The notes: a model not told the origin generated them from the sequence alone. Shown: positions 44,337 through 53,070, counted from the first letter of the stretch. The stretch is DNA of 53,322 nt from a bacterium (GCA_030616165.1 JAUWXV010000002.1:1-53322), one strand, 5' to 3'. Translations and numbers: made by a program.

Positions 44337-45422
44337 TTATTGCAACATAATTAGTTTTTTCGTATCTATAAAGTCTCTTATTTTTATTTTATAAAGATAA
44401 ATTCCACTGGAAACTTTTGTACCAGATATGTTCGTTCCATCCCATCTAACTAAATAATGTCCTGCAGTTTTCTTTTCATTTACTAAAGTTTTCACATCTT
44501 GACCGAGAATACTATATATATTCAAAACTACAAAACTATTAAAAGGTATCTGATAATTAATAGTTGTTTCTGAATTAAATGGATTAGGATGGTTTTGAAA
44601 TAATTTGAAATTATCAGGATGAAATAAATCGCCATATTCTTCTTTAATACCTGTAGTTTGTGATAAGTCAGTCTCCTCTGCTTGTTGTACTGGACCTATA
44701 CCGTTACCCAAATCTTCATGGACAAAGACAACAATATGACAGAGCCTGTCGTTATAGTCTGAATTTAATGAAAAATTATAATTTTTCTGGATACTTGTAT
44801 TATTGCTTAATGGGGAAGTATTCAGAACTTCACCAAATACTCCAGTAATCATCTCCCGCACTACATGCTTATGGTAGTAAGGAGATATTTCAGTATATGG
44901 TTTTCCGTAGATTTTCTGCGTATAGTTGAGACTGTCTTCACTTATCACCACATTAATACGATATGTGCCCGATAAGTCGGCAAGGGTTTTAAGGTTAACA
45001 TTAAGACTTACATTCCGTGTCGAGGAATTATAATCACCTTCTAATGATATTGAAAATGTCGGGCTTACTGAAGATCGTTCAAGACATCTTTTCCCCCAAT
45101 CACCGCGGCTTATTGGAATTTTCGAAGCGCCAGGGAATTGAATCCTGTCAATAGCCGCCTGAGGATAAGCAGGCGACATTGCATCGATTAACTGGTCTCC
45201 ATAGGAAGTACTCATTGGATCCGATTTATGGTAAGCTATAACAATTACATCATTTCTCTCCGACAATATCTGTTTAATAATATCCGCTCCATAAGGACAC
45301 CAACCGCACCAGGTTCCTGTGAACTCCTCCAGTAAAACCTTTCGCTGACCATAGACAGTTAAGGAAATAAAAATAGTCAACACAAAAATAGAGAATAAAA
45401 TATTTCTTATCATTTTAATCAT
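44337..45422 (-). CDS. Omp28-like thioredoxin-fold protein with T9SS sorting domain
   Basis: A 361-residue secreted protein; ATG with AAGGAAGAAGGAA upstream. Signal peptide of about 25 residues (cleavage near VYG/QRK). A thioredoxin-like CGWC (C39, C42, in EEFTGTWCGWCP) opens an Omp28-type domain to about residue 250. The final ~95 residues form a type IX secretion C-terminal sorting domain: FQNHPNPFNSETTINYQI, LNIYSILGQDVKTLV, GHYLVRWDGTN and SSGIYLYKIK. Such cargo is exported by T9SS and often held on the cell surface. The upstream neighbours encode a barrel protein and a TlpA-like thioredoxin, suggesting a secreted-redox module. Confidence 0.88.
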   Translation of the reverse strand: MIKMIRNILFSIFVLTIFISLTVYGQRKVLLEEFTGTWCGWCPYGADIIKQILSERNDVIVIAYHKSDPMSTSYGDQLIDAMSPAYPQAAIDRIQFPGASKIPISRGDWGKRCLERSSVSPTFSISLEGDYNSSTRNVSLNVNLKTLADLSGTYRINVVISEDSLNYTQKIYGKPYTEISPYYHKHVVREMITGVFGEVLNTSPLSNNTSIQKNYNFSLNSDYNDRLCHIVVFVHEDLGNGIGPVQQAEETDLSQTTGIKEEYGDLFHPDNFKLFQNHPNPFNSETTINYQIPFNSFVVLNIYSILGQDVKTLVNEKKTAGHYLVRWDGTNISGTKVSSGIYLYKIKIRDFIDTKKLIMLQ

Positions 45423-45487
45423 TTCCTTCTTCCTTCATTTAAATTTAAGGTTAAATGTGAACTATTGTCTTCCCTTTCTAAATAAAT

Positions 45488-47146
45488 TTATAGTTGTGTG
45501 GTTATATTAAATCTCCATCCTTTAAAAGCAGGAACAAACCTGCATAAACCATTAGTGCAGATTAATCCTCCTCGTTCATTTCCGTAAGTTATTTCAAATA
45601 TTTGCCTTGAACGAAACCTATATTGAATAGAACCTGAAACCCATGATGTTTTCCCAGAAATGTCGGCTCCTTTTGATAAAAACTCTGTATTTATTCCAAA
45701 ACTCCAATTTGGTGCCTTTGAGAAACCTAAACTCAGAATTTGATTGTTAAAATATTTCCCGGGATGTATTGATTCTGAAAATCGCTGATATTCAGAGGAT
45801 AGAAGCAAAGTATAAACGCTTGATATCAAATAATTTATACGTAACGGCAAAACAAACATCCTTCTCTGTTCAGATATTTCTGGAAAAAAGTCATTATAAA
45901 TAGTCTCAAAAACATAAGAAATACCACCAGTTATAGATGAGCCATTCATTAAATAATGTTCAACCTCAGCATAAATGTTCCAGAAAGGTGAAAATGAATT
46001 ATCCAGAGAAGGAATCCATGAGAAGTGGTCATCTCGACGAATAAATTCTCCGCTTGTAGTCTTTAAATAATTATAATGCCTGCTTGCTATACCTCCATTT
46101 AAGTTCAAAATAGTCTGTGATGCGAGCGAATGATAAAAATCTAACTGCAATCCTACTTCGTCATTAAAATCTACAATGTGAAGGCTTCGGCTAAGAAAAA
46201 TCCAGCTGTGTTCCTTCAAAGCAATCGGAGGATTTTGAAATGATAGAAATCGGTTATGACGAAGTTCAAACTCTCGTTTTTCTGGGGAAACAAGTCCAAA
46301 TCTATAACTTTTGTATTCCATTGCTAATCCGGAAGTTTCATTAGAATAATTAACTCCAATATAAACACTGTTTTTATCTTTAAAAAATAAATTTTTTCCA
46401 CTTTGAGATTTTGATGCGATATTTCCATATAACTGCAGACTCCTAATTTGTAGGTCACACCATATTTCGGCTAAATATGTGTCGAAAGATTCACGGTTAT
46501 ATCCTACATCCTGCGAGATATTAGCCCAGACGAAACTGCCTCCGAGATGTATATTTTCAGAGATTTTACGTTGAAGTAATCCCCCTCTTGGAGCATATTT
46601 TATGACATCGCGGGAATATGGTATTCTTTCGTAATTGTAAGACCCTGCTATCAGGTTGATCAATGACTCCTCAGATTCATATTTTATATTAATTCCGCTA
46701 ATTTCACTGTCATGACCTATTGGCTTCTCTTCATAAGAGTTCAGCACCAGGCCGCGTGAAAAAAGAGAACTGAATGTACCTGTTCTCACGCGCCACGGTC
46801 CCTTACGGTATTCTAAATAATACTTTCTGAGTTTGTTGTGACTAATTCCGAATTCTGCAGGATGTTCATATTCATATCTGCTGCCTACTATAAAATTTTT
46901 CCATGTGAGTTGAAGGTTGAATTCCTGTTCGAGATATTCCTTTTCATTTTCCATTCCAAAGAATTCTTCATCTCCTTTACCGAGTCTGATATAGTTTGAA
47001 ATAGAAATACCCGGCTTCTGCGCTCTGATTACAGTTAAATCATGAATAAATAAGACACATAACCCTATCCCTATCACTCCTTTTAAGGATATTTTATTTT
47101 TTATTCTGAAGATGGAGTTCAATTTCTTTTTGTAAAAATTTTTCAT
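45488..47146 (-). CDS. Outer-membrane beta-barrel protein (DUF6029-like)
   Basis: A 552-residue exported protein with alternating aromatic strands typical of outer-membrane barrels: VGSRYEYEHPAEFG, RKYYLEYRKGPWRVRTGTF, VYIGVNYSNETSGLAMEYKSYRFG and SGSIQYRFRSRQIFEITYG. The signal region is long (KGVIGIGLCVLFIHDLTVIRA, about 22-42). The frame opens with ATG at 47146, overlapping the thioredoxin gene by 53 bases, with GGGAG directly abutting the start; a GTG at codon 24 has AAAGGA abutting it too, so the start is uncertain. It resembles DUF6029 proteins of Bacteroidota-related genomes, which lack an assigned function. Confidence 0.72.
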   Translation of the reverse strand: MKNFYKKKLNSIFRIKNKISLKGVIGIGLCVLFIHDLTVIRAQKPGISISNYIRLGKGDEEFFGMENEKEYLEQEFNLQLTWKNFIVGSRYEYEHPAEFGISHNKLRKYYLEYRKGPWRVRTGTFSSLFSRGLVLNSYEEKPIGHDSEISGINIKYESEESLINLIAGSYNYERIPYSRDVIKYAPRGGLLQRKISENIHLGGSFVWANISQDVGYNRESFDTYLAEIWCDLQIRSLQLYGNIASKSQSGKNLFFKDKNSVYIGVNYSNETSGLAMEYKSYRFGLVSPEKREFELRHNRFLSFQNPPIALKEHSWIFLSRSLHIVDFNDEVGLQLDFYHSLASQTILNLNGGIASRHYNYLKTTSGEFIRRDDHFSWIPSLDNSFSPFWNIYAEVEHYLMNGSSITGGISYVFETIYNDFFPEISEQRRMFVLPLRINYLISSVYTLLLSSEYQRFSESIHPGKYFNNQILSLGFSKAPNWSFGINTEFLSKGADISGKTSWVSGSIQYRFRSRQIFEITYGNERGGLICTNGLCRFVPAFKGWRFNITTQL

Positions 47147-47594
47147 CTCCCGATAAATAACCTGTATGCCTTAGAATAATTTCCCGCTCTTTACTGATTA
47201 GCACAGTAAATGGAATTGCCCAGCTATTAAAAAGATGAAGGAGTTCCTGATTAGGATCGATACAAAAAATAAAGGGGAATCGGTGAATTGATATATAACT
47301 TCGGACTCTGGCAAGGCTTCTGGGTCTATCTTGGTTAACGGCTACTATTGAAATTTGATTAAAAGGATATTCATCTTTGAGCCTGTTTAATGCCTGTAGC
47401 TCTTCTTTACAAGGATTGCACCAAAGTGCCCAAAAAGTGATTAGTACTGGAGCCTTGTTAATCAGTGAATCGATGAGAATAATTTCATTTTTCAATGTTT
47501 TGAGAGAGAATTGAAATGACTTTTCGCCGGCATTTACAGATGCATAAAAGTTTACCAGAATAACAATTGAAATTGTGTATATTTTTAATTTCAT
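47094..47594 (-). CDS. Periplasmic TlpA/ResA-like thioredoxin
   Basis: A protein of 167 residues from the ATG at 47592-47594; the frame extends to a GTG at 47648, but the signal peptide begins at the chosen ATG (MKLKIYTISIVILVNFYASV, cleavage near SVNA/GEK). The redox motif is WCNPC (C59, C62) in ITFWALWCNPCKEELQ, and the cis-proline segment is AIPFTVLIS. Such proteins reduce or oxidise cysteines in periplasmic partners. The end of the gene overlaps the barrel gene, so they are probably co-translated. A partner could be the CGWC-containing cargo encoded further down the operon. Confidence 0.85.
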   Translation of the reverse strand: MKLKIYTISIVILVNFYASVNAGEKSFQFSLKTLKNEIILIDSLINKAPVLITFWALWCNPCKEELQALNRLKDEYPFNQISIVAVNQDRPRSLARVRSYISIHRFPFIFCIDPNQELLHLFNSWAIPFTVLISKEREIILRHTGYLSGDEKFLQKEIELHLQNKK

Positions 47595-48265
47595 AAGAAA
47601 TATATTAAAGTTGCTCAGTATGTGTAAATTTTCTATTGATATACGCACACATTCGCAGTTTACAACCTGATGTAAATATGATTGAACTTTGAAAATCTTT
47701 TATAAATTTAATATTTTAATGCTTTATTGTCAACAGGTATAATCTTTGAGTAAATGAAAAATGCTTTTTGATAGGTGCAAGTATTCTAAATATATTAATG
47801 CAAAAATATCAGAAATTTGACTTCGTCAAAAATCTAACATACTATTATATATTTTTATATCGTAGGGATAAAACACTATTCTGTCCTTACATTAAATACA
47901 TTTTTACAAATAATTTAACAGATAATGATTAATAATAATTTTTATTTTTACAATTATAAATAATAGCGATAGAATTCTTTTATTATCAAAAATTTACAAT
48001 TTTGTTTGTTGTTCCTGAATGACTTAAACTTCGGTCAATTATTATGAATAAAAGAAAAATAAAAATTAATCCCCTTTTTGTATTCCATAATTTGTCTCAC
48101 TATGGAAAATATTAACAAAAAAAATAGTCAAATTTGAAACATCAAGTTAGATTTTTTAATATCATAATCAACTTGTAGGCAATACTGGACTTGTCCCGCA
48201 CAGCGGGATCCGCCTCTGGAGGAAACCCATGACCTTCTGCTTGTAAGAAACATTTAAACTATATT
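47595..48265. repeat. Gene-free spacer with a CTTGTCCGCC-family repeat
   Basis: Nearly 670 bases, mostly very AT-rich, with no gene visible. A GC-rich patch at about 48190-48229 reads CTTGTC, then TCCCGC ACA GCGGGA (48194-48208), then CCGCCTCTGGAGGAAACCC. The same outer sequence without the inner palindrome (CTTGTCCGCCTCTGGTGGG) is at 9538-9556, so one copy carries a 14-base palindromic insertion or the other has lost it. Confidence 0.65.
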
Positions 48266-50821
48266 TTAAAGCGGCATTTCCCTTCCAGAAACATAAACAT
48301 GTTTAATATCGAGATTACCCATTTTCATTTCGACAAAGTATTTGCCGTTTTTAAGTCCGACCGTACCGAATCCGGTTTCTGTGGAAAGGAATGACCTGAA
48401 GTTATCGCCGACCTTAGAGTCAATGTAGAGCGCCTTTCCCACAGCATCGTATCGGACACCGGTTAGTCCCTGAATTAGGCCGTAGCTTGACAATGCACGT
48501 GCATACCAGTGACCGCATTCGTATTCGTTGAACGGGTTGCGTACGGTACCATCATAGCGGTCACGGCAGGTGCGCACGATATCGAGCCCTTCCTCCGCCA
48601 TTCCCTCAAGCATGAGATGTGAGGCGACCTGGTATTCGATACCTGTCCATGCTTCGTCGCTGTAAACAAAGGGAAGTGTGGGCTTGCCGCCCCTCGGCCA
48701 TGTGCAGAGTAGAAGTCCGCCTTCGTTCCCGAGGGCGTATGAGGGACGCTGGGGATTGGCGTGCTCGGAGAGGTCATGCTTGAGATTGTACTTGTATATC
48801 GCTTTCAGGTTACTCCTGACTTTTTCCTTGTCAACTATATCGCCCAGACCACACATTCGGGCTATCCAGAAGCCCAGAACCCCATCGGAAAGACACCCTG
48901 TTCCATACTGATACTTGGGACCTTCCTTGTTGAGGAGAGCAATGGCTTCTTTGTAGCCTGCTCCGTTTAAAGAAAAATCGAGCGGTTTAAACGTAGCTTC
49001 CAATCCTTGCGTCTGGATCTTCTGGTAAAAATATTCACCATTATAGAGTTCTGTTTCGAGATACTTTTTTCCTTTTTCGAGGAGACGACGGTATTGTGAA
49101 ACATCCTCATCCAGTTCCTTACCCATCTCTATAGCGGCGGTCAAAGCACCCAGATAAAAACTGCTGCAGTGACCGTCAGGTCCCCAGTACTCGATGTCAT
49201 AGGTGTTGTGGTGAGGTTCCACAAGAACACCATTTCCTTTGGGGTCCCAGGTCTTGATACAGTAATCCAGGCTCTGCTTTACCTTAGGCAAGAGGGCTTT
49301 AAGCCAGGCAGTGTCCCCTGAAATACGCCACTCCCGGTACATTTTCATGATGCCCCCAAGTTGTCCATCCGAAGCGGCATATCCCACATGGGTAATTGGG
49401 CGAATAGGAAGGCCAGAACGGAAAACCTGGTGTCCGCGCTCATCCTGGCTTTCGTTGAATTCGGTCTTACGGAGACTCCGCTCGAGTTCGGGGAACAGGT
49501 GTGGAATCGCCTGAGCGTAATTCCAGACGTGTGTGCATGATCCATAGCAGCAGCCACTGTTGTCAGAACATCCCTCGAAACACCAGAGACGCCCATCGGT
49601 CTGCCTGAGCACCGTTGGCGATTTGAGTATTGTCAGGTTTGCCGCGACTGCCTCAATAACCTCCTCGGGGAGGGTCGTGTCGTAAAAGGTATCCCTGAAC
49701 AGTGCGGTTTTTTCGCGCAGGTCATCATACTTGAATCGCCAGTAGTCCGCCACCTCATTGACATTCTTAAACCTGCCAGCATACCAGGGGATGTGTGTGT
49801 TAGGCAAGCCTTTAGACTCCGAGGCGCCCGTGGGGTCTCTGCCGTAGCGCAGGTCTGTATTCGGGACATACCACGAGAGCATGACACGGATGGTCTTTTC
49901 TTGACCGGGGTTTAATGTGAACGGCACGAAAAGTGATGCGCCCGGGCACGGTCCTTCTACCGGAGGATTGTCGAGTGGAGTGCCTTCCTCGATGTTCTTC
50001 CAGACCAGGGTGAGGGGGTCCCACCAACCGCCTTTGAACCAGCAGTGATCGACGACGGCATTGTCATCATTAACAAATACAGCAAAGGCACCCTCATCTG
50101 CAGGTCTTTTTTCTGTTGGTGCCTGCCAGAGCACAAAACCATTTTTAATCGGCAGTACCGTATTACTTTCCCTTTCTGACGCTGTAAAATGCCTCCTCTG
50201 ACCCGATGCTGCCATAAAATTCTTGGAGTTGAACGCAAAAACTGCATCGATGGATGAACTGGATGGATTTTTGAAATGATATTCAAGGGCGCCGACCGGA
50301 AGGCTCGAATCATCAGCATTACCCGGAATGAACGGACTCCAGCCCGTTAACTCAACATTTAAAGGAATATTTGGGTCGGTGAGTGTTACAGTGCCGAAGG
50401 GGAATCGGGCGAGAAACGATGCCTCCTTGAATCGCGGCAGTCCGAAACTGCTCCCGCCGGCTCCACTGCCGGTGCCAGCAGGACCGAAGATTTTCCAGTC
50501 GGGCACAGGACCTTCAAGGACTCTCGCCGCGTTTTCCTCCCCCTTGATACACAGCGTGGCAAACGTGCATGGTTCGTTGAAAAACTGCATTATGTTCCTG
50601 ACTGAAACGTGGGAGATGGCTCCAGTCCCCTCAAGGCAAATCATACCTGCTCCAATACCACCAATCGGGAATGCTACCCTGTTAAGGTAAGGACCGGTAT
50701 ATGGACTATTGTACGCTCTGTCGGGAACTTTAGTGCTTGTGTTTGTGCACTCGTTCAGCCCAAGAGAGAGAAGTATAAGCATAGTTATAAGAAACAATAT
50801 TTTAAAAAATCTCTTGTACAT
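48266..50821 (-). CDS. GH116-family glycosidase (GBA2-like), predicted lipoprotein
   Basis: An 851-residue exported glycoside hydrolase; ATG with a strong AGGAGGT site. The signal ends at Cys25 (GLNEC-TNTS). An N-terminal beta domain opens with YLNRVAFPIGGIGAGMICLEG, the GH116 hallmark. The (alpha/alpha)6 catalytic part includes VLVEPHHNTYDIEYWGP (E535, E544) and TGCLSDGVLGFW (D646), the likely acidic catalytic residues, which I cannot assign exactly; SYALGNEGGLLLCTWP and SDEAWTGIEYQVA follow. GH116 enzymes act on beta-glucosides, beta-xylosides or glucosylceramide. GC content is near 50% (32 of 60 bases in one line counted), against about 25-30% in neighbours, and codon use is GC-rich, suggesting transfer. 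It is divergent from the Gfo/Idh gene. Confidence 0.88.
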   Translation of the reverse strand: MYKRFFKILFLITMLILLSLGLNECTNTSTKVPDRAYNSPYTGPYLNRVAFPIGGIGAGMICLEGTGAISHVSVRNIMQFFNEPCTFATLCIKGEENAARVLEGPVPDWKIFGPAGTGSGAGGSSFGLPRFKEASFLARFPFGTVTLTDPNIPLNVELTGWSPFIPGNADDSSLPVGALEYHFKNPSSSSIDAVFAFNSKNFMAASGQRRHFTASERESNTVLPIKNGFVLWQAPTEKRPADEGAFAVFVNDDNAVVDHCWFKGGWWDPLTLVWKNIEEGTPLDNPPVEGPCPGASLFVPFTLNPGQEKTIRVMLSWYVPNTDLRYGRDPTGASESKGLPNTHIPWYAGRFKNVNEVADYWRFKYDDLREKTALFRDTFYDTTLPEEVIEAVAANLTILKSPTVLRQTDGRLWCFEGCSDNSGCCYGSCTHVWNYAQAIPHLFPELERSLRKTEFNESQDERGHQVFRSGLPIRPITHVGYAASDGQLGGIMKMYREWRISGDTAWLKALLPKVKQSLDYCIKTWDPKGNGVLVEPHHNTYDIEYWGPDGHCSSFYLGALTAAIEMGKELDEDVSQYRRLLEKGKKYLETELYNGEYFYQKIQTQGLEATFKPLDFSLNGAGYKEAIALLNKEGPKYQYGTGCLSDGVLGFWIARMCGLGDIVDKEKVRSNLKAIYKYNLKHDLSEHANPQRPSYALGNEGGLLLCTWPRGGKPTLPFVYSDEAWTGIEYQVASHLMLEGMAEEGLDIVRTCRDRYDGTVRNPFNEYECGHWYARALSSYGLIQGLTGVRYDAVGKALYIDSKVGDNFRSFLSTETGFGTVGLKNGKYFVEMKMGNLDIKHVYVSGREMPL

Positions 50822-50853
50822 CTGTTACCTCCTGTTCTATTTTTATATTCAGA

Positions 50854-50994
50854 GACCGCTGAAAAAGTAGATTACCAAGTCGTTTCGCTCCTCGTAATGA
50901 CATGTATGATATTGTCATTGCGAGTCCCGAGTACTCGGGACGTGGCAATCTTGCCTCAAATTAATTATTTATTTGATTTTTTCAGAAGTCTAAT
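50854..50994. repeat. Composite inverted element with GTCATTRCGAG arms
   Basis: CTCGTAATGAC (50891-50901) and GTCATTGCGAG (50914-50924) are inverted, one mismatch. Outside them are GATTACCAAGTCG and CGTGGCAATC, then GCTGAAAAAGT and TTTTTTCAGAAG. The right half carries a perfect 16-base palindrome TCCCGAGTACTCGGGA (50925-50940) where the left half has AGCGAAA. Two diverged copies in opposite orientation make a MITE-like unit between the GH116 gene and its divergent neighbour. Confidence 0.7.
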
Positions 50995-51298
50995 TCATTA
51001 AAAGTTCTTTTTCATTATAAATTCCCCTTTTTAAAATATAACAAAAATTAATTATTTAAAAAGAGTTTTTTTGTTTTTTTGATTGATAAACATCAATTCT
51101 TATATTATCTTATAATTATGAAAAGTAGAAAATTTTCTTAAGCTGCAATTGTAGATATATCTTCAGTATTTTTAATTCAAAAAACTTCTATGCAATAATA
51201 ATAAAGAAATCTTAAAATTAAAGAGTAAATAAAATTAACTTTAAAACTTTATATAATTGACTAATAACTATAAATTTATTAAATAAGGAGTTCAAAAA
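50995..51298. other. AT-rich divergent promoter region
   Basis: About 300 bases of AT-rich sequence upstream of the Gfo/Idh gene. It sharply contrasts with the GC-rich genes on both sides. It should contain the promoter of the Gfo/Idh gene, but no -35/-10 pair with acceptable spacing stands out. An AAGGAG ribosome site is at 51284-51289. Confidence 0.4.
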
Positions 51299-52603
51299 AT
51301 GATACGTGAAAAGAAAGGTAAAATGACACGGCGTAAATTTGTCGTAGCAGGTGCGGCTGCTGCGACAACCGTAGTTTCAGGATTCCCATTTGTGCGTACT
51401 TCACGTGCACAAAATGTCGAACCAATTAAAGTCGGTTTGGTTGGCTGTGGTGGGAGAGGAACCGGAGCAGCGGATGAATGTCTCAATGCAGCTCCCAATA
51501 TGCACCTTGTTGCACTGGCTGACCTATTTCCAGACCGGATTGAAAGATGTAAAAATCTCTTAACCAATCCAAAACGCAGAGGAGGACCACTCCCCGGCTT
51601 CGAAGTGAAAAATGACCACTGCTTTTCCGGATTTAATGCTTTTGAAAGGCTTCTTGAGACGGATGTGGATTATGTGATTCTTGCAGAACCTCCTGGTTTT
51701 CGTCCAGACAATTTTACTGCCGCCGTCAATGCAGGGAAACACGTTTTTATGGAAAAACCGGTAGCGGTTGACCCTGTTGGAGTACGAAAGGTTATTGAAG
51801 CAGGCAGAAGAGCAAAACAAAAAGGACTGGGAGTTGTCGCAGGAACCCAGCGGCGGCATCAGAAGTCATACAGAGATACCATTAAGCGGATTCATGACGG
51901 TGCGATCGGAGAAATTCTCTCTGCTCAATGTTATTGGATTGGAGATACAGGTTATCACGAAAATACATTTCCTAACCGGAGAGATGCGGGATGGACAGAT
52001 ATGGAGTGGCAGATTCGCAACTGGTATTATTTCTGCTGGCTTTCGGGAGACCATATCGTTGAACAACATGTCCATAATATCGACGTTATAAATTGGGTTC
52101 TGGGAACCCATCCTGTCAAAGCGTTGGGAGTTGGCGGGCGTCAGGTTCGAACAGGCCCGCTGTTTGGAAGTATTTACGACCATTTCGCAGTTGACTTTGA
52201 ATATCCAGATGAAGTCCTCGTGATGAGCATGTGTCGACAGATGGCTAAATGTGATAACAGAGTTAGTGAATTTATTGTCGGAAACAGGGGAAAAAGTAAT
52301 CCGAATGGTGAAATTGCAGGAGCGAATGAATGGAAATTCAGAGGAAAATCACCGAATCCGTATGTTCAGGAACATGCTGACCTTATTGAAAGTATTAGAA
52401 ATGGCAATCCTTTAAATGAGGCGCAGAATGTGGCAGAGAGCGTGATGACAGCAATCATGGGAAGAGAATCTGCGTATACCGGAAAAGAAGTCACCTGGGA
52501 TGAAATGATGAACTCTGATCTTGACCTTTTCCCAAAGAAACTTGAATTTGGACCAATCTCTGTTCGGCCAGTGCCGATGCCCGGACAGCCCAGGCCTCGA
52601 TAA
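51299..52603 (+). CDS. Tat-exported Gfo/Idh/MocA-family oxidoreductase
   Basis: A 434-residue protein; ATG with AAGGAG 9 bases upstream. The N-terminus has a twin-arginine signal (MTRRKFVVAGAAAATT, R11-R12) with cleavage likely near SRAQ. The NAD(P)-binding motif is VGLVGCGGRGTGAA, and the family catalytic-region lysine is in MEKPVAVDP (about residue 152). Conserved EQHVHNIDVINW follows. Gfo/Idh/MocA enzymes oxidise, reduce or epimerise sugars and inositols; Tat-exported members carry bound cofactor and work in the periplasm or at the surface. GC content is intermediate (about 45-47% by eye), nearer the divergent GH116 gene than the rest, so the two may have been acquired together. Confidence 0.93.
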   Translation: MIREKKGKMTRRKFVVAGAAAATTVVSGFPFVRTSRAQNVEPIKVGLVGCGGRGTGAADECLNAAPNMHLVALADLFPDRIERCKNLLTNPKRRGGPLPGFEVKNDHCFSGFNAFERLLETDVDYVILAEPPGFRPDNFTAAVNAGKHVFMEKPVAVDPVGVRKVIEAGRRAKQKGLGVVAGTQRRHQKSYRDTIKRIHDGAIGEILSAQCYWIGDTGYHENTFPNRRDAGWTDMEWQIRNWYYFCWLSGDHIVEQHVHNIDVINWVLGTHPVKALGVGGRQVRTGPLFGSIYDHFAVDFEYPDEVLVMSMCRQMAKCDNRVSEFIVGNRGKSNPNGEIAGANEWKFRGKSPNPYVQEHADLIESIRNGNPLNEAQNVAESVMTAIMGRESAYTGKEVTWDEMMNSDLDLFPKKLEFGPISVRPVPMPGQPRPR

Positions 52604-53070
52604 TTGTACTGAATAAAAAAATGTACTCTTTAGGGATACGATATCCAGTTAGTAAAGATAAATGGGATAAGAGATGTAGATTAAATGGAACTTCTAAGAC
52701 CAAGTTCCGATACGCTGCATTATGCTTTTGAAGAACTTTTAATAAAAAAGGCTGACTCTGAATTTACAGAACCAGCACTCTTTTTTTAGTTTGGGTTTGT
52801 AACTTATTATCTAAAAATAAAAAGAGACGCATTGTCCACAATGAACTATTTCATAGTAATGCGTCTCTACATTAACTATTCATCTGCGAATTACGCAAAT
52901 ATTAACATTTCGCGGTTTACATTTTCTCTAAGTACAATCAGGACTTTTTATACCTACATCCCTCACAGAAGGATATTAGTCGAATGAAGGCGACCCGCCC
53001 GTGTCGCTCCCACAAATTCAAACGCTTTAAAATCAGCGGAAAAGCAAGAATTCCTATCTTTCTCCTTTCA
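52604..53070. repeat. Gene-free stretch with terminator, hairpin repeat and GC-rich patch
   Basis: After the Gfo/Idh stop codon there is no convincing gene. A terminator lies at 52751-52787. An 11-base inverted repeat AGAGACGCATT (52823-52833) and AATGCGTCTCT (52858-52868) encloses a 24-base loop. A GC-rich patch (GGCGACCCGCCCGTGTCGCT, about 52991-53010) looks like another repeat remnant. Confidence 0.6.
52751..52787 (+). terminator. Probable rho-independent terminator of the Gfo/Idh gene
   Basis: GCTGACTCTG (52751-52760), 6-base loop, CAGAACCAGC (52767-52776), pairing at 8 of 10 positions, followed by ACTC and seven T residues. It is about 150 bases after the stop codon. Confidence 0.65.

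Noticed and set aside
48475-50690. Several long open frames on both strands across the GH116 gene
   Set aside because: They are shadows caused by GC-rich codons. They lack ribosome sites and family motifs, while the 851-residue frame has both.
51252-51285. Promoter boxes TATAAT (51252) or TTGACT..TAAATA (51257-51285) before the Gfo/Idh gene
   Set aside because: The first lacks a -35 at proper spacing, and the second would put the transcript start inside the ribosome site.
52685-52789. A 34-codon plus-strand reading frame (MELLRPSSDTLHYAFEELL...) after the Gfo/Idh gene
   Set aside because: It has no Shine-Dalgarno site, matches no family I know, and ends inside the T run of the terminator, so it is most likely chance.
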